IMG/VR virus record: IMGVR_UViG_3300036857_000124
Location: 1 to 37,551 of that record
DNA length: 37,551 nucleotides
Source of the DNA: a virus
Reading direction: 5' to 3' (one strand)
The translations under genes and the position numbers were made by a program. Shown here piece after piece: positions 23,369 to 29,845 of the stretch. Each line of letters starts with the position of its first letter. Position 1 is the stretch's first letter. The notes beneath the pieces are model-generated. The model saw only the letters and a list, made by a program, of their open reading frames with translations. It was not told the origin of the DNA and searched no databases.

Positions 23369-23824
23369 TCAGACTAGGGCGAAGACGTGCGCGCCGCCGC
23401 GGCCGACGTGGTCGAGCCGGATCACGCCGCGCTCGTGCAGGGTGTCGAGAATCGCCTTCGTGTACGACTCGGAGTAGGGCCAGTCGTCGCGACGGCGAAG
23501 CCTTCCGCTCGTCATTCCGTGACCGTTCGCGAGCTCGGCGCGGTGCGCCTCGAGGTACTCGGAGACGGTCGCGATCGCCTTCTCGCTCGGCTGCTGCTTC
23601 GGCGTCGTCCGAGCTCTCTTTCGCGTCCTCGCCTCGGGCGCGAAAGTCGGATCGACGGTGCGGAGCGCGTTGCGAAGCTGCGTCCGGACCGTCTTGAGGC
23701 CCTGTAGGGCGACCTCGGTCGTCTCGATTTCCTGCTCGACTCGCTCGAGCCGCTCGCGGACCGGGCGGGCGAGCTCGTGAAGCTCGGCGGCGATCGCCGA
23801 GGCATCGGTTAACGCATCGGACAC
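23369..23824 (-). CDS. Coiled-coil plus winged-helix protein
   Basis: The 151-residue protein has an N-terminal coiled coil (about 8-55: ELARPVRERLERVEQEIET and on), an Arg/Lys/Pro linker (65-80) and a C-terminal winged helix (about 82-150: EKAIATVSEYLEAHRAEL, then SESYTKAILDTLHERGVI and a wing). The arrangement suits a DNA-binding oligomer, and the place just after the large terminase hints at packaging. The GTG at 23824 is preceded by AGGAGG. Confidence 0.7.
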   Translation of the reverse strand: MSDALTDASAIAAELHELARPVRERLERVEQEIETTEVALQGLKTVRTQLRNALRTVDPTFAPEARTRKRARTTPKQQPSEKAIATVSEYLEAHRAELANGHGMTSGRLRRRDDWPYSESYTKAILDTLHERGVIRLDHVGRGGAHVFALV

Positions 23825-23899
23825 GTCGGGACCTCCTACTAAGAATTTCGGGACGCCGGAAGTCTTGCAGACTGCCGACGGACCTGCGTTTCGCCGAGC

Positions 23900-25456
23900 C
23901 TAGAATGCGAGCAGCCTCGCGGCCTTCCGCTCGGGCTCGGGCCCGGCTGCGATCGCGTCGCCGCGAGCTTCCCACGAGAGCACGGCGGCCATTGCGCCGT
24001 CGATCTTCGCCGGTGAGCCGGGGCGATCCTTACCGATCACGAAGAGCGGCCGGTGATCGTCGTCGAAGACGGCGACAGCCCGCTTGCGCGCGTTCGCGAC
24101 GTGCCGGGTGAGGCCCGGGTCGCCGTTATGGCATACATCTCCGGCGGCGATCGCGCTCGCGAAATTGCGGACGGCCCACGCGGTCGCGCGCACTCTCGAG
24201 GTGTGCCAGGCGATCACCCGCCGCTCGCCGTAGCGGCCTCGCCACTTGTCGACGAGCACGTCGATCCATTGCGGGTCGATGTAGACGCGCCAGACGTTGT
24301 AGAGCTCGAAGGCGTCGTCGAGCGCGGCGTCGACCTCGTCGAGCGGGTGCTCGTAGTCATCCGGCGCCTGCGACGGCCGTTCCCATATCCCTAGCGGCCA
24401 CTGGAAGCCCGTCAAGACGTCGGTAGCGACCAAGGCGATTGCATCATCGAAGCGGGCGCCGTCGACGCCTACGACGACGAGAGCGCCTTCGTCGACGTCG
24501 CGCTCGCCCTCGAGCTCGAGCCAGCGGGCGAGGTCGAAGGCGTGATCGGCGGCGGCCCGCTTGCGGTTGAGGAAGTAGCGTTCGGCCTGCGCCGGGTCGC
24601 GCTCGAGCAGCGTGACGACTTCCTCGTCGACGCGATCGAGGTCGACCCACCACGAATCGCCGTAGACGCGCTTGAGCATCTTCCGGCGCTCCCGCTTGTT
24701 GCGCACCGAGCCGGTTCCGGGCTCGACGTCGTCGAGGAAGACGCCGGGCTCGCCCGACTCGCTCGTCTGCTGCGCGACCGAGTCGTCGGTCGGGTCCCAT
24801 GCGTTTGTCGACTCGAGGAAGCGGCCGCCGATCCCGGCGAGGTTGCGCCGCTGCGTATCGGCGAGCGCCCGGCCGCCGTTTCGGCCCGTCCAGCCTTCGG
24901 TCTGATCCTGCACGGCGAGCGTGAGCCGCTGCCCGAGCCGCGACTGCGCGCTCGAGGTCACGGGCTCGATCCGGCCGCCGCCCGGAAGGTTGATCCGCGT
25001 CTCGCCGGTGTCGGTCAAGACGGCCGAGAGCGGCCCGAGCTCGATCATCGGCACGAGCGCCCGCCAGACGTTGTCGGTTTGGTCTTCGGAGCTCGCCGTC
25101 ACCTGGACCCACGGCGTCGCCCACGGCCTGCCGACCGGCTCGCCTCGAGCATCCCATCCGGCGAAGAGCACCGGGCCCTCGGGGTCGACCTCGGCGCACA
25201 CGATCGCGGCCGTAAACGGTGCCTTCCCCCATTTTTGCGGCCGGACTAGCTGAGCCCCGCGCGAGTAGACGAAGCGGCCGCTTCCCGGGTCGATCCGGTA
25301 GTAGAAGAGCAGGAAGCGGAGCATCTCGTTCGTGAGCACGTAGGGCTCGCCCGCGTGATCGCCGTCGGGGATGACGCATCGCTCCTGTATGAGCTCGGCG
25401 ACGAGGTAGCCGAGGGTCGGGAAGTGACCGGGGTAGTCGGGACCGGCCCAGGGCAT
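23900..25456 (-). CDS. terL: Terminase large subunit
   Basis: The 518-residue protein is a packaging motor of the kind common in actinophages. An N-terminal ATPase part carries a degenerate P-loop-like VRPQKWGKAPFTAA (Lys78 the likely catalytic Lys) and a Walker B/acidic segment AVQDQTEGW. The C-terminal nuclease part (about 330-510) contains VVVGVDGARFDDAIAL and the late acidic KIDGAMAAVL. The ATG at 25456 is preceded only by a short leader. It will act with the small subunit, which is encoded about 2.3 kb away beyond a moron cassette. Confidence 0.92.
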   Translation of the reverse strand: MPWAGPDYPGHFPTLGYLVAELIQERCVIPDGDHAGEPYVLTNEMLRFLLFYYRIDPGSGRFVYSRGAQLVRPQKWGKAPFTAAIVCAEVDPEGPVLFAGWDARGEPVGRPWATPWVQVTASSEDQTDNVWRALVPMIELGPLSAVLTDTGETRINLPGGGRIEPVTSSAQSRLGQRLTLAVQDQTEGWTGRNGGRALADTQRRNLAGIGGRFLESTNAWDPTDDSVAQQTSESGEPGVFLDDVEPGTGSVRNKRERRKMLKRVYGDSWWVDLDRVDEEVVTLLERDPAQAERYFLNRKRAAADHAFDLARWLELEGERDVDEGALVVVGVDGARFDDAIALVATDVLTGFQWPLGIWERPSQAPDDYEHPLDEVDAALDDAFELYNVWRVYIDPQWIDVLVDKWRGRYGERRVIAWHTSRVRATAWAVRNFASAIAAGDVCHNGDPGLTRHVANARKRAVAVFDDDHRPLFVIGKDRPGSPAKIDGAMAAVLSWEARGDAIAAGPEPERKAARLLAF

Positions 25457-25466
25457 CGTCGAGCCG

Positions 25467-25472
25467 ATTGTA
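25467..25472 (-). promoter_or_regulatory. Candidate -10 element for the late leftward operon
   Basis: TACAAT on the minus strand lies 10 bp before the large terminase ATG. No good -35 is seen at 17 bp. Transcription from here would start almost at the ATG, giving a leaderless or nearly leaderless message, known in actinobacteria. The call is tentative. Confidence 0.3.
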
Positions 25473-25512
25473 AAAATTCTCGACCGCTTGGCTAGGCCGT
25501 CGCCGATCGAGC

Positions 25513-25618
25513 AAACGGCTTGAATCGTCTCGGGCGCGGCCCGCGAACGGCTTGCCTGCGTTGTCAAGTCGGAATCGTTTGCAGGGCTTTTGCCTCGAAA
25601 ACGGCCCGAAATGGCTTG
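25513..25618. repeat. Spaced direct repeats (AAYGGCTTG) upstream of terL
   Basis: AAACGGCTTG (25513-25522), GAACGGCTTG (25545-25554) and AAATGGCTTG (25609-25618) are spaced 32 and 64 bp, i.e. on multiples of about three helical turns. The 25457-25724 gap contains no gene. The repeats may be operators or binding sites for a late-gene activator, or packaging (pac) sites recognised by the small terminase. Confidence 0.5.
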
Positions 25619-25647
25619 TTTTAGCCGTTTCTCGGAAGGGCCCTCGG

Positions 25648-25653
25648 TAAAAT
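25648..25653 (+). promoter_or_regulatory. Candidate promoter (-10 TAAAAT) of the moron cassette
   Basis: TAAAAT fits a -10 element in a low-GC stretch 72 bp before the first moron gene. A TTGTTT lies upstream but at too long a distance. A 6-bp hairpin (GCGCGC / GCGCGC, 25660-25676) follows, and TTGACA occurs at 25686. This makes it unsure which element drives the rightward genes. Confidence 0.3.
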
Positions 25654-25724
25654 GACGGTGCGCGCTCGAGGCGCGCGCCCGATCCTTGACAATCGAGAGC
25701 GGCGGCGCGAGGAAGGAATCCGCA

Positions 25725-25958
25725 ATGGCGCAAGACACGATTCGGACCGTCCCGGTTCGATTTACGCACGGGCCGCTCGGCTTGATCGACGCGGCCAATC
25801 CCTACCGCTTCGCCGACCCGATCGTCAACGTCGGCGACGTCGGCGAGCTCATCGTCGAGGGCGAGCTTCCCTTCGCGGTGCCCGAGGATTGGGCGCTCGT
25901 GAAGGTCGGCGAGCTCTACTGCCCGACCCATCCGGCAACGCTCGAGGTGATCCGGTGA
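25725..25958 (+). CDS. Moron-like small protein 1 (hypothetical)
   Basis: The 77-residue protein is beta-rich, with VPVRFTHGPLGLIDAANPYR, a GELIVEGELPFAVPEDWALV strand pair and a C-terminal CPTHPATLEVIR. No family is recognised and no membrane segment or catalytic motif is seen. It is rightward, opposite to all surrounding phage genes, with its own ribosome-binding sequence GAGGAAGGAA before the ATG at 25725. Its stop overlaps the next gene by GTGA. The arrangement as an independent unit suggests expression in the lysogen. Confidence 0.7.
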   Translation: MAQDTIRTVPVRFTHGPLGLIDAANPYRFADPIVNVGDVGELIVEGELPFAVPEDWALVKVGELYCPTHPATLEVIR

Positions 25959-26203
25959 GCCGCGGCGACACGTCGCTCGGCTTCCGGGTCGGCATGAAAG
26001 TCGAGTGGCGCTACTACGCGACGCTCGAAGAGGCGCAGGCGGCCGCCAGGACGGCGATCGTCAAGGCCGAGCAGCGGGCGGCCGAGGGCTACGACTTCGG
26101 CTACCAGTCACCCGGCGCAATCCGCAAGGCTCACTCGTCGGATCACGGCGGGCTCGAGCTCGGCGGCTACGAAGGCGACGTCTACGAGGTCGTCTTCCCC
26201 TAA
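25955..26203 (+). CDS. Moron-like small protein 2 (hypothetical)
   Basis: The 82-residue protein begins at GTG 25955, overlapping the first moron gene by GTGA. Residues 12-45 form a strand and helix (VGMKVEWRYYATLEEAQAAA onward) and the C-terminal part ends in VYEVVFP. The overall pattern (strand, long helix, strands) suggests a small alpha/beta fold. No family is recognised. A terminator follows within 8 bp. It is a candidate for lysogenic conversion or superinfection immunity. Confidence 0.7.
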   Translation: MSRGDTSLGFRVGMKVEWRYYATLEEAQAAARTAIVKAEQRAAEGYDFGYQSPGAIRKAHSSDHGGLELGGYEGDVYEVVFP

Positions 26204-26210
26204 CGACCGA

Positions 26211-26228
26211 CGGGCCCCGAAGGGCCCG
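26211..26228 (+). terminator. Hairpin ending the moron cassette
   Basis: CGGGCCC (26211-26217) pairs with GGGCCCG (26222-26228) around CGAA. There is no T tract, but it lies 8 bp after the stop. On the minus strand the loop reads UUCG, so it could also stop leftward readthrough. Confidence 0.55.
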
Positions 26229-26419
26229 CCGATTCCACTTCTAACCGAAGAACACGATCATAGCGTCGCCGCTCCCGATTGTCATAGGCTCGATCCTGCG
26301 CCCGGCGGTCGGAGGGGTGGAGGGATCGGACGGCTAGCCTGCCGTCGTCGCTCGGGGCCCACGCCGAGCGGCGCAATCGGTGCGGCGGGGTAGGAGGTTG
26401 GACTAGCAGCCGCCGGGCG
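26229..26419. other. Noncoding gap between convergent units
   Basis: No gene, repeat or clear promoter is seen here. The gap separates the rightward cassette from the end of the leftward early operon, so no promoter is required. Confidence 0.6.
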
Positions 26420-26596
26420 CTACGGCCGCCGGTGCACCTCGACGAGCACGATCGTCGCGTAGAAGGCCGCGAGCATGGCGACGATCCCGACGATGATGAG
26501 CCAGACGAGGTCGCGCTCGAAGCCGAGGTAGACGCACGCGATCCCCGCGCCGACGCACGCGGCGGCGAGCACGGCGAGCAGGCGCGCTCGGCTCAG
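26420..26596 (-). CDS. Small two-helix membrane protein (possible CTG start)
   Basis: The protein has two hydrophobic segments (about 6-25 and 31-53) and a basic C-terminus (HRRP). If it starts at CTG 26596 it has 58 residues, a positively charged N-terminus and the 4-bp overlap (CTGA) seen at most junctions here. The first conventional start, GTG at 26572, would remove the N-terminal charge and part of the first helix. No family is recognised. It ends the long leftward operon. Confidence 0.5.
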   Translation of the reverse strand: MSRARLLAVLAAACVGAGIACVYLGFERDLVWLIIVGIVAMLAAFYATIVLVEVHRRP

Positions 26597-26844
26597 GGCT
26601 CGAGGATCGGGTCGTCAGTCACGGCGCCCCCGATCATGCCGTGCACGGCCCCCGTCCGCTTGAAAATCGCGTAAGGGTGCACGGCCCACGGCGGCCCGCC
26701 GTTCGTCGAGGCCTGCCCGAGCTCGACGAGCAGCCACGGCCCCGACTCCTGCCACTCGGCCCGGACGAGCTCGAGGTGCGGGTGCGTCTCGAGCAGCCGG
26801 TCGAGGCCTCGGCGAGCGAGTGAGGGCGAGAAGAGCTCGCTCAC
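26593..26844 (-). CDS. Small hypothetical protein
   Basis: The 83-residue protein has a helix (SLARRGLDRLLETHPHLEL) followed by two strands (VRAEWQESGPWLLVELGQA) and a Gly/His-rich ending with AIFKRTGAVHGMIGG. The start is GTG at 26844, overlapping the zinc-cluster gene by GTGA. No family is recognised; small proteins of this length are common accessory genes in actinophages. Confidence 0.6.
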   Translation of the reverse strand: MSELFSPSLARRGLDRLLETHPHLELVRAEWQESGPWLLVELGQASTNGGPPWAVHPYAIFKRTGAVHGMIGGAVTDDPILEP

Positions 26845-27032
26845 GGCTGCGGGTCGTCGACGCCGAGCTCGCGGAGCACCTCGCACCGAACACACTCGAC
26901 CTTCACCTTGCGCGGACGCTGCCCGCGGACGCGAGCGAAGTCGCCGCGAGCGTCGAGGCATTGGCATCGCTGCCGCTCGAGCACGTCGATCGCCGCCCGC
27001 ACGTTAGCCCGCCGCTTCGTCATCGTCTTCAT
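26841..27032 (-). CDS. Small Cys-rich (zinc-finger-like) protein
   Basis: The product is at most 63 residues, with a basic N-terminus, CQC near residue 23 and ECVRC near residue 46. These four Cys could bind one zinc ion. The ATG at 27032 overlaps the previous gene by 29 bp. A GTG at 27002, 2 bp after the previous stop, would give 53 residues and is also reasonable. A DNA-binding or anti-restriction role cannot be told apart. Confidence 0.55.
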   Translation of the reverse strand: MKTMTKRRANVRAAIDVLERQRCQCLDARGDFARVRGQRPRKVKVECVRCEVLRELGVDDPQP

Positions 27033-27195
27033 CGTCGCCCCGACCGAGCGCGCCCGACTCGGTCAGACGAGCGAGGCTATCGGCGAGCGCCTGCTCGGCG
27101 AGCTCGGCCGGATCGTTACCGCGCTCGTCGGCGACGACCGCGACCGCGAGCACGAATTCGTCGGCGGCCCTGCGGAGCTCGCTCTCGAGGCTCAC
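27004..27195 (-). CDS. Small acidic helical protein
   Basis: The 63-residue protein is mostly helical (ESELRRAADEFVLAVAVVAD, then AELAEQALADSLARL) and ends in a strongly acidic tail (GDDEDDDEAAG). It overlaps the gene before it by GTGA. DNA-mimic proteins are acidic and small, but no specific family is recognised. Confidence 0.55.
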   Translation of the reverse strand: MSLESELRRAADEFVLAVAVVADERGNDPAELAEQALADSLARLTESGALGRGDDEDDDEAAG

Positions 27196-27530
27196 TCGCC
27201 GAGCGCCCGCATCCGGCGGTCGATCGCCTCGTGCACCTTCCGACGGCCTTCCTCGAGGTCGACGTCGGCCTCGACGATTTCGTCGGCGACCGCCCGGAGC
27301 TTGTCCGGCACCTCGGCGCCGGGCATGACGACGGCGACGATCGGCTTGTCGAGCATGATCGAGAGCCCGAGCTCGACCGCGAACTTGATATCGGCCGGGC
27401 CCCTCGGGACGAGGCTCATCACGAAGGCCGACGAGTCGATCTTCTCGAGCGCATCGCGCCGGGCGCGATCGACGAAGTCGTCCCACGCCTTGCGATCGTC
27501 GCCCTCGAGCTCGTCGAGCCAGTCGCCCAC
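27192..27530 (-). CDS. Nucleoside 2-deoxyribosyltransferase-like protein
   Basis: The 112-residue protein has a Rossmann-like pattern: FVMSLVPRGPADIKFAVELG (residues 36-55) with a following helix, then LDKPIVAVVMPGAEVPDKL. This is similar in style to the nucleoside 2-deoxyribosyltransferase-like and TIR-like NAD-binding families, but the usual catalytic Glu arrangement is not certain. Similar small proteins occur in many actinophages. GTG start at 27530. A role in nucleotide or NAD metabolism during infection is possible. Confidence 0.55.
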   Translation of the reverse strand: MGDWLDELEGDDRKAWDDFVDRARRDALEKIDSSAFVMSLVPRGPADIKFAVELGLSIMLDKPIVAVVMPGAEVPDKLRAVADEIVEADVDLEEGRRKVHEAIDRRMRALGE

Positions 27531-27542
27531 GACCGCGCGAGC

Positions 27543-27713
27543 TTAGCCGCTCGACGTTCGGCCCGCCGAAAGCTCCCATTCGGCGATCGCCGCCCGGAAG
27601 TCTTCGAGCAGGCGAGCCTCGGGCGTGTCGGCGGCGTGCAGGCCGCGCTCGAGCTCCGCGATCGCATCGCGCACGGACTGCGCGAGCGCCTCGACCGCCT
27701 CGTCGACGCTCAC
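27543..27713 (-). CDS. Small helical protein (hypothetical)
   Basis: The 56-residue product is mainly one or two amphipathic helices (DEAVEALAQSVRDAIAELER, then EARLLEDFRAAIAEWEL). It overlaps the end of the small terminase gene by GTGA. It may be a terminase partner or an unrelated accessory protein. No family is recognised. Confidence 0.55.
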   Translation of the reverse strand: MSVDEAVEALAQSVRDAIAELERGLHAADTPEARLLEDFRAAIAEWELSAGRTSSG

Positions 27714-28162
27714 GCGCTCGCCGCCTGCGGATCGACCGCCCGAAGCCGCCGCACGCTCGAGGCCGAGCTCGGCGTTGTCACGCTCGCCGCCGGTGCGCCC
27801 GCCGCCCCTTCGGCCAGGACCTGCCATTGCAGGATTTGCCGCGAGCGCGGCGTGAGCCCGAAGCGATCCTCGAGCGCCTGTATCGCCGCGAGCCCGGAGA
27901 CGGGAAGATCGCCGCGGGCGTTGCGCTCGACGAGCTCGGCGAGCCGGTGCAAGGCGCCGAGGTCGGCCTCGAGGTAGGCGGCCGCCATAGGTGCCCGCCA
28001 TACGCGCCGCCACCATGCCCTAGTCGAAGCCGACCACGACGGGCGGCGGGCAGGAAGCGGCGGCACCTCGCCCGTCCGGGGCGCGGCCGCGAAGGTTCTC
28101 CATTGCGTCTGACCGGCGCGCTCTCGGCGTCGGTGCCCGGGCGGCTTCGGCGGCGGCGCCAC
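27710..28162 (-). CDS. terS: Terminase small subunit (P27-like)
   Basis: The 150-residue protein matches P27-type small terminases: a basic, Pro-rich N-terminus (PPKPPGHRRRERAGQ), then ARRPSWSASTRAWWRRVWRA, a helix EADLGALHRLAELVERNARG and the characteristic LEDRFGLTPRSRQILQWQV. Small subunits form a ring that recognises the packaging site. The GTG at 28162 lies directly after the previous stop (TAGGTG). It is separated from the large subunit by seven genes and the moron, which is unusual. Confidence 0.75.
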   Translation of the reverse strand: MAPPPKPPGHRRRERAGQTQWRTFAAAPRTGEVPPLPARRPSWSASTRAWWRRVWRAPMAAAYLEADLGALHRLAELVERNARGDLPVSGLAAIQALEDRFGLTPRSRQILQWQVLAEGAAGAPAASVTTPSSASSVRRLRAVDPQAASA

Positions 28163-28318
28163 CTAGTCGACGACCGCGAAGAGCTCGACGAGCCGGACGG
28201 CGCCGTAGACGATCGCTGCGTCGAGCGGCAGGCTGACGGCCGTCGCGACCGCGACCGCCCGGCTGACTCGAGAGCGGCGAGGGATCACGTAGACGCGAAA
28301 AAGCGGCTCAGGGCTCAT
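28163..28318 (-). CDS. Small membrane protein
   Basis: The 51-residue product has a basic N-terminal half (RVYVIPRRSRVSRA) and hydrophobic segments at about 20-35 and 36-48. The ATG overlaps the HNH stop by ATGA. The function is unknown. Confidence 0.5.
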   Translation of the reverse strand: MSPEPLFRVYVIPRRSRVSRAVAVATAVSLPLDAAIVYGAVRLVELFAVVD

Positions 28319-28878
28319 AGGGTCGCGACCTTCGATACCGCCACACTCGAGCCGACAGCCCCCACCGGGGCCCGGGCGCGCGCGCGGGGGGAGGGGTTGC
28401 CCACCCTTCGCGATTCTCTTTTCGTTTTCGGCGCATGGCACTCCCCGCATACGAGCTCGAGGTTGGTCGCCGCCTCGCCGCGCACGATCGAGCTCGAGCT
28501 CGGCAGTCGCCGCCCGCCTGCCCGGGGGGAGCGTCGCTTCGCGCTCGAGGGCGAGCCCTGCCCGCCTGCCCCCCTGCCCTGATCGAATGATTCGATCATC
28601 GTGTCAGTCGAGCCGCCGCGCGCGATCGGCACGCGATGGTCGACGGCACCTTCGCCGGGCGCGACCGGCCTGCCGCATTGCTCGCACCGATGCCGAGCCC
28701 GCTCGCGAACGGCGCGCGTGATCCGCTGCCAGGCCGAGCCGGACGGTAGGCCGAGGGCGCGACGTCTCGCCTTCGAGTCGGCCCACGGCTTCGGCGCGTG
28801 CGCCTCGCACCTGCCCCCGCGCACGGCGAGGCGCGGGCAACCGGGTCGGCTGCAAACGGTGAGCGTCCGGCCGCTCAC
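28315..28878 (-). CDS. HNH endonuclease with a low-complexity insert
   Basis: The 187-residue protein has an N-terminal zinc cluster (Cys9, Cys14, Cys24, His27) and an HNH core: CEQCG (65-69), the catalytic DHRVPIARGGS (80-90), then NLELVCGECHAPKTKRE (139-155). Between the two halves of the core lies an insert of about 46 residues (93-138), rich in Gly, Ser and Arg. In relatives this loop is usually very short. HNH proteins beside small terminase often assist DNA cutting in packaging. The start is GTG at 28878. Whether the insert leaves the enzyme active is unknown. Confidence 0.85.
   Translation of the reverse strand: MSGRTLTVCSRPGCPRLAVRGGRCEAHAPKPWADSKARRRALGLPSGSAWQRITRAVRERARHRCEQCGRPVAPGEGAVDHRVPIARGGSTDTMIESFDQGRGAGGQGSPSSAKRRSPRAGGRRLPSSSSIVRGEAATNLELVCGECHAPKTKRESRRVGNPSPRARARAPVGAVGSSVAVSKVATL
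28580..28598. repeat. 19-bp perfect inverted repeat inside the HNH insert
   Basis: TGATCGAAT and ATTCGATCA flank a single central base. The palindrome lies at the left border of the insert that splits the HNH core and differs in composition from the surrounding G-rich DNA. Confidence 0.7.
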
Positions 28879-29126
28879 GACGACGCCCCTCCGGCCGCGC
28901 TCGAGCGATCCCCCCCGGCATCGGAGCGCCCCTGCCCCCCGGCATCGCTACCCCCCCTGCCTGCCGAGGCCGACGCCCCCCCGGCTTCGCTACCCCCCCT
29001 GCCCCTCGAGCGGAAGGGCAGGCGAGAGACGAGCCCCCCCACCCTTCGCCGTAGCCTGCGCCATGCGACCCGCACGATGCCGACGATGAGCAGCCCGACC
29101 GCTGCGGCGAGCCGGGCTAGCCCCAC
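28875..29126 (-). CDS. Membrane protein with Gly/Ser repeat tail
   Basis: The 83-residue product has one membrane helix (about 5-20, LAAAVGLLIVGIVRVAW) followed by an Arg-rich stretch and a repetitive tail of about 40 residues built from units such as GGSEAGG, RGGSDAGG and GRSDAGG. The repeats in DNA are runs of six to seven G on the coding strand. The GTG start is at 29126, overlapping the previous gene by 10 bp, and the stop overlaps the HNH gene by GTGA. Function unknown. Confidence 0.5.
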   Translation of the reverse strand: MGLARLAAAVGLLIVGIVRVAWRRLRRRVGGLVSRLPFRSRGRGGSEAGGASASAGRGGSDAGGQGRSDAGGDRSSAAGGASS

Positions 29127-29224
29127 CCGTTGAAGTAGGCGAGCACGACGAAGACGGCGATCACGGCGAGGGCGATCCCCTCGAGCGGGAGCGTGAAGCT
29201 CCGCACGTCGCGCGGCGGGCGCAT
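29117..29224 (-). CDS. Very small single-pass membrane protein
   Basis: The 35-residue product (beginning MRPPRDVRSF) has one hydrophobic helix at about 15-30 and ends NGWG. The ATG shares TGATG with the preceding stop, as in the real junctions around it. It has no known family. It could be a membrane regulator or a holin-like toxin. Confidence 0.5.
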   Translation of the reverse strand: MRPPRDVRSFTLPLEGIALAVIAVFVVLAYFNGWG

Positions 29225-29490
29225 CACTTGCGTCGCTTCCCCTTCGCCGAGGCGCGCTTGCCGACGGCGCGCACGGCGGAATTCTTCGAGGCCTTGATCC
29301 GGCGCAGGACGTGGCGACGGCTGCCGCTGGTCGTCGAGCGCCCGGCGAAGGCGAGAGCAGCGCGGGCTCGCTTCGCGGTGTTGATCGGATACTCGCGGGT
29401 TCGGGGGTAGGCGAAGGCCGAGTCGGGCAGGCGAGCGACTCCCTTCGCGCTCGAGGCCTTGCCAGGGCGAGGGCGAGGCGAGCGTGCCAT
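29224..29490 (-). CDS. Small basic protein (DUF6582-like)
   Basis: The 88-residue protein is strongly basic. The middle contains the pattern ARLPDSAFAYPRTREYPINT, then AKRARAALAFAGRS and a C-terminal Lys/Arg-rich tail. This is similar to a DUF6582-type domain found in phage proteins near capsid or terminase genes. It may bind nucleic acid or assist the capsid. The ATG at 29490 is chosen since the earlier in-frame start lacks a ribosome-binding sequence. Confidence 0.6.
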   Translation of the reverse strand: MARSPRPRPGKASSAKGVARLPDSAFAYPRTREYPINTAKRARAALAFAGRSTTSGSRRHVLRRIKASKNSAVRAVGKRASAKGKRRK

Positions 29491-29581
29491 GCGCCGGACG
29501 GTAGCGCGCCTCGCCGATCCCGGCAAGCGGCCGAGCGGGGGAGAGGCTTGCGCCCGACCGCTGCGCACGGGACCGGGAGCT

Positions 29582-29845
29582 TCATTGTCGCCGGAATCGC
29601 TCCGGCTTCGAGCACGTCTGGAAGTGGGAGCGACGGAGCTCGACCTTCGCCCCTCGAAGTGTCGTCGCGCTGCCGAGCCGGGCTAGCTGGTCGCCGGTGA
29701 GCGAGACGACGAGCGGCGCGCCCTCGAGCCTGCCGACGACGACGAGCCTGCCGTCGGTGAAGGCGCCGAGGTCGAGCGGCATCTTCCGCCCGTTGTCGGT
29801 GATCGCCCACTCGAGCGGGGCCCCGCACTCGCGGCAGGCGCTCAC
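29582..29845 (-). CDS. Zinc-ribbon-like small protein
   Basis: The 87-residue protein has CRECG near the N-terminus (Cys4, Cys7) and a late HFQTC (about 74-78), together suggesting a zinc-binding site, with strands between (PLDLGAFTDGRLVVVGRLEG). GTG start at 29845, overlapping the previous gene by GTGA. Similar small zinc-ribbon proteins are common in phage early regions. Function unknown. Confidence 0.6.
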   Translation of the reverse strand: MSACRECGAPLEWAITDNGRKMPLDLGAFTDGRLVVVGRLEGAPLVVSLTGDQLARLGSATTLRGAKVELRRSHFQTCSKPERFRRQ

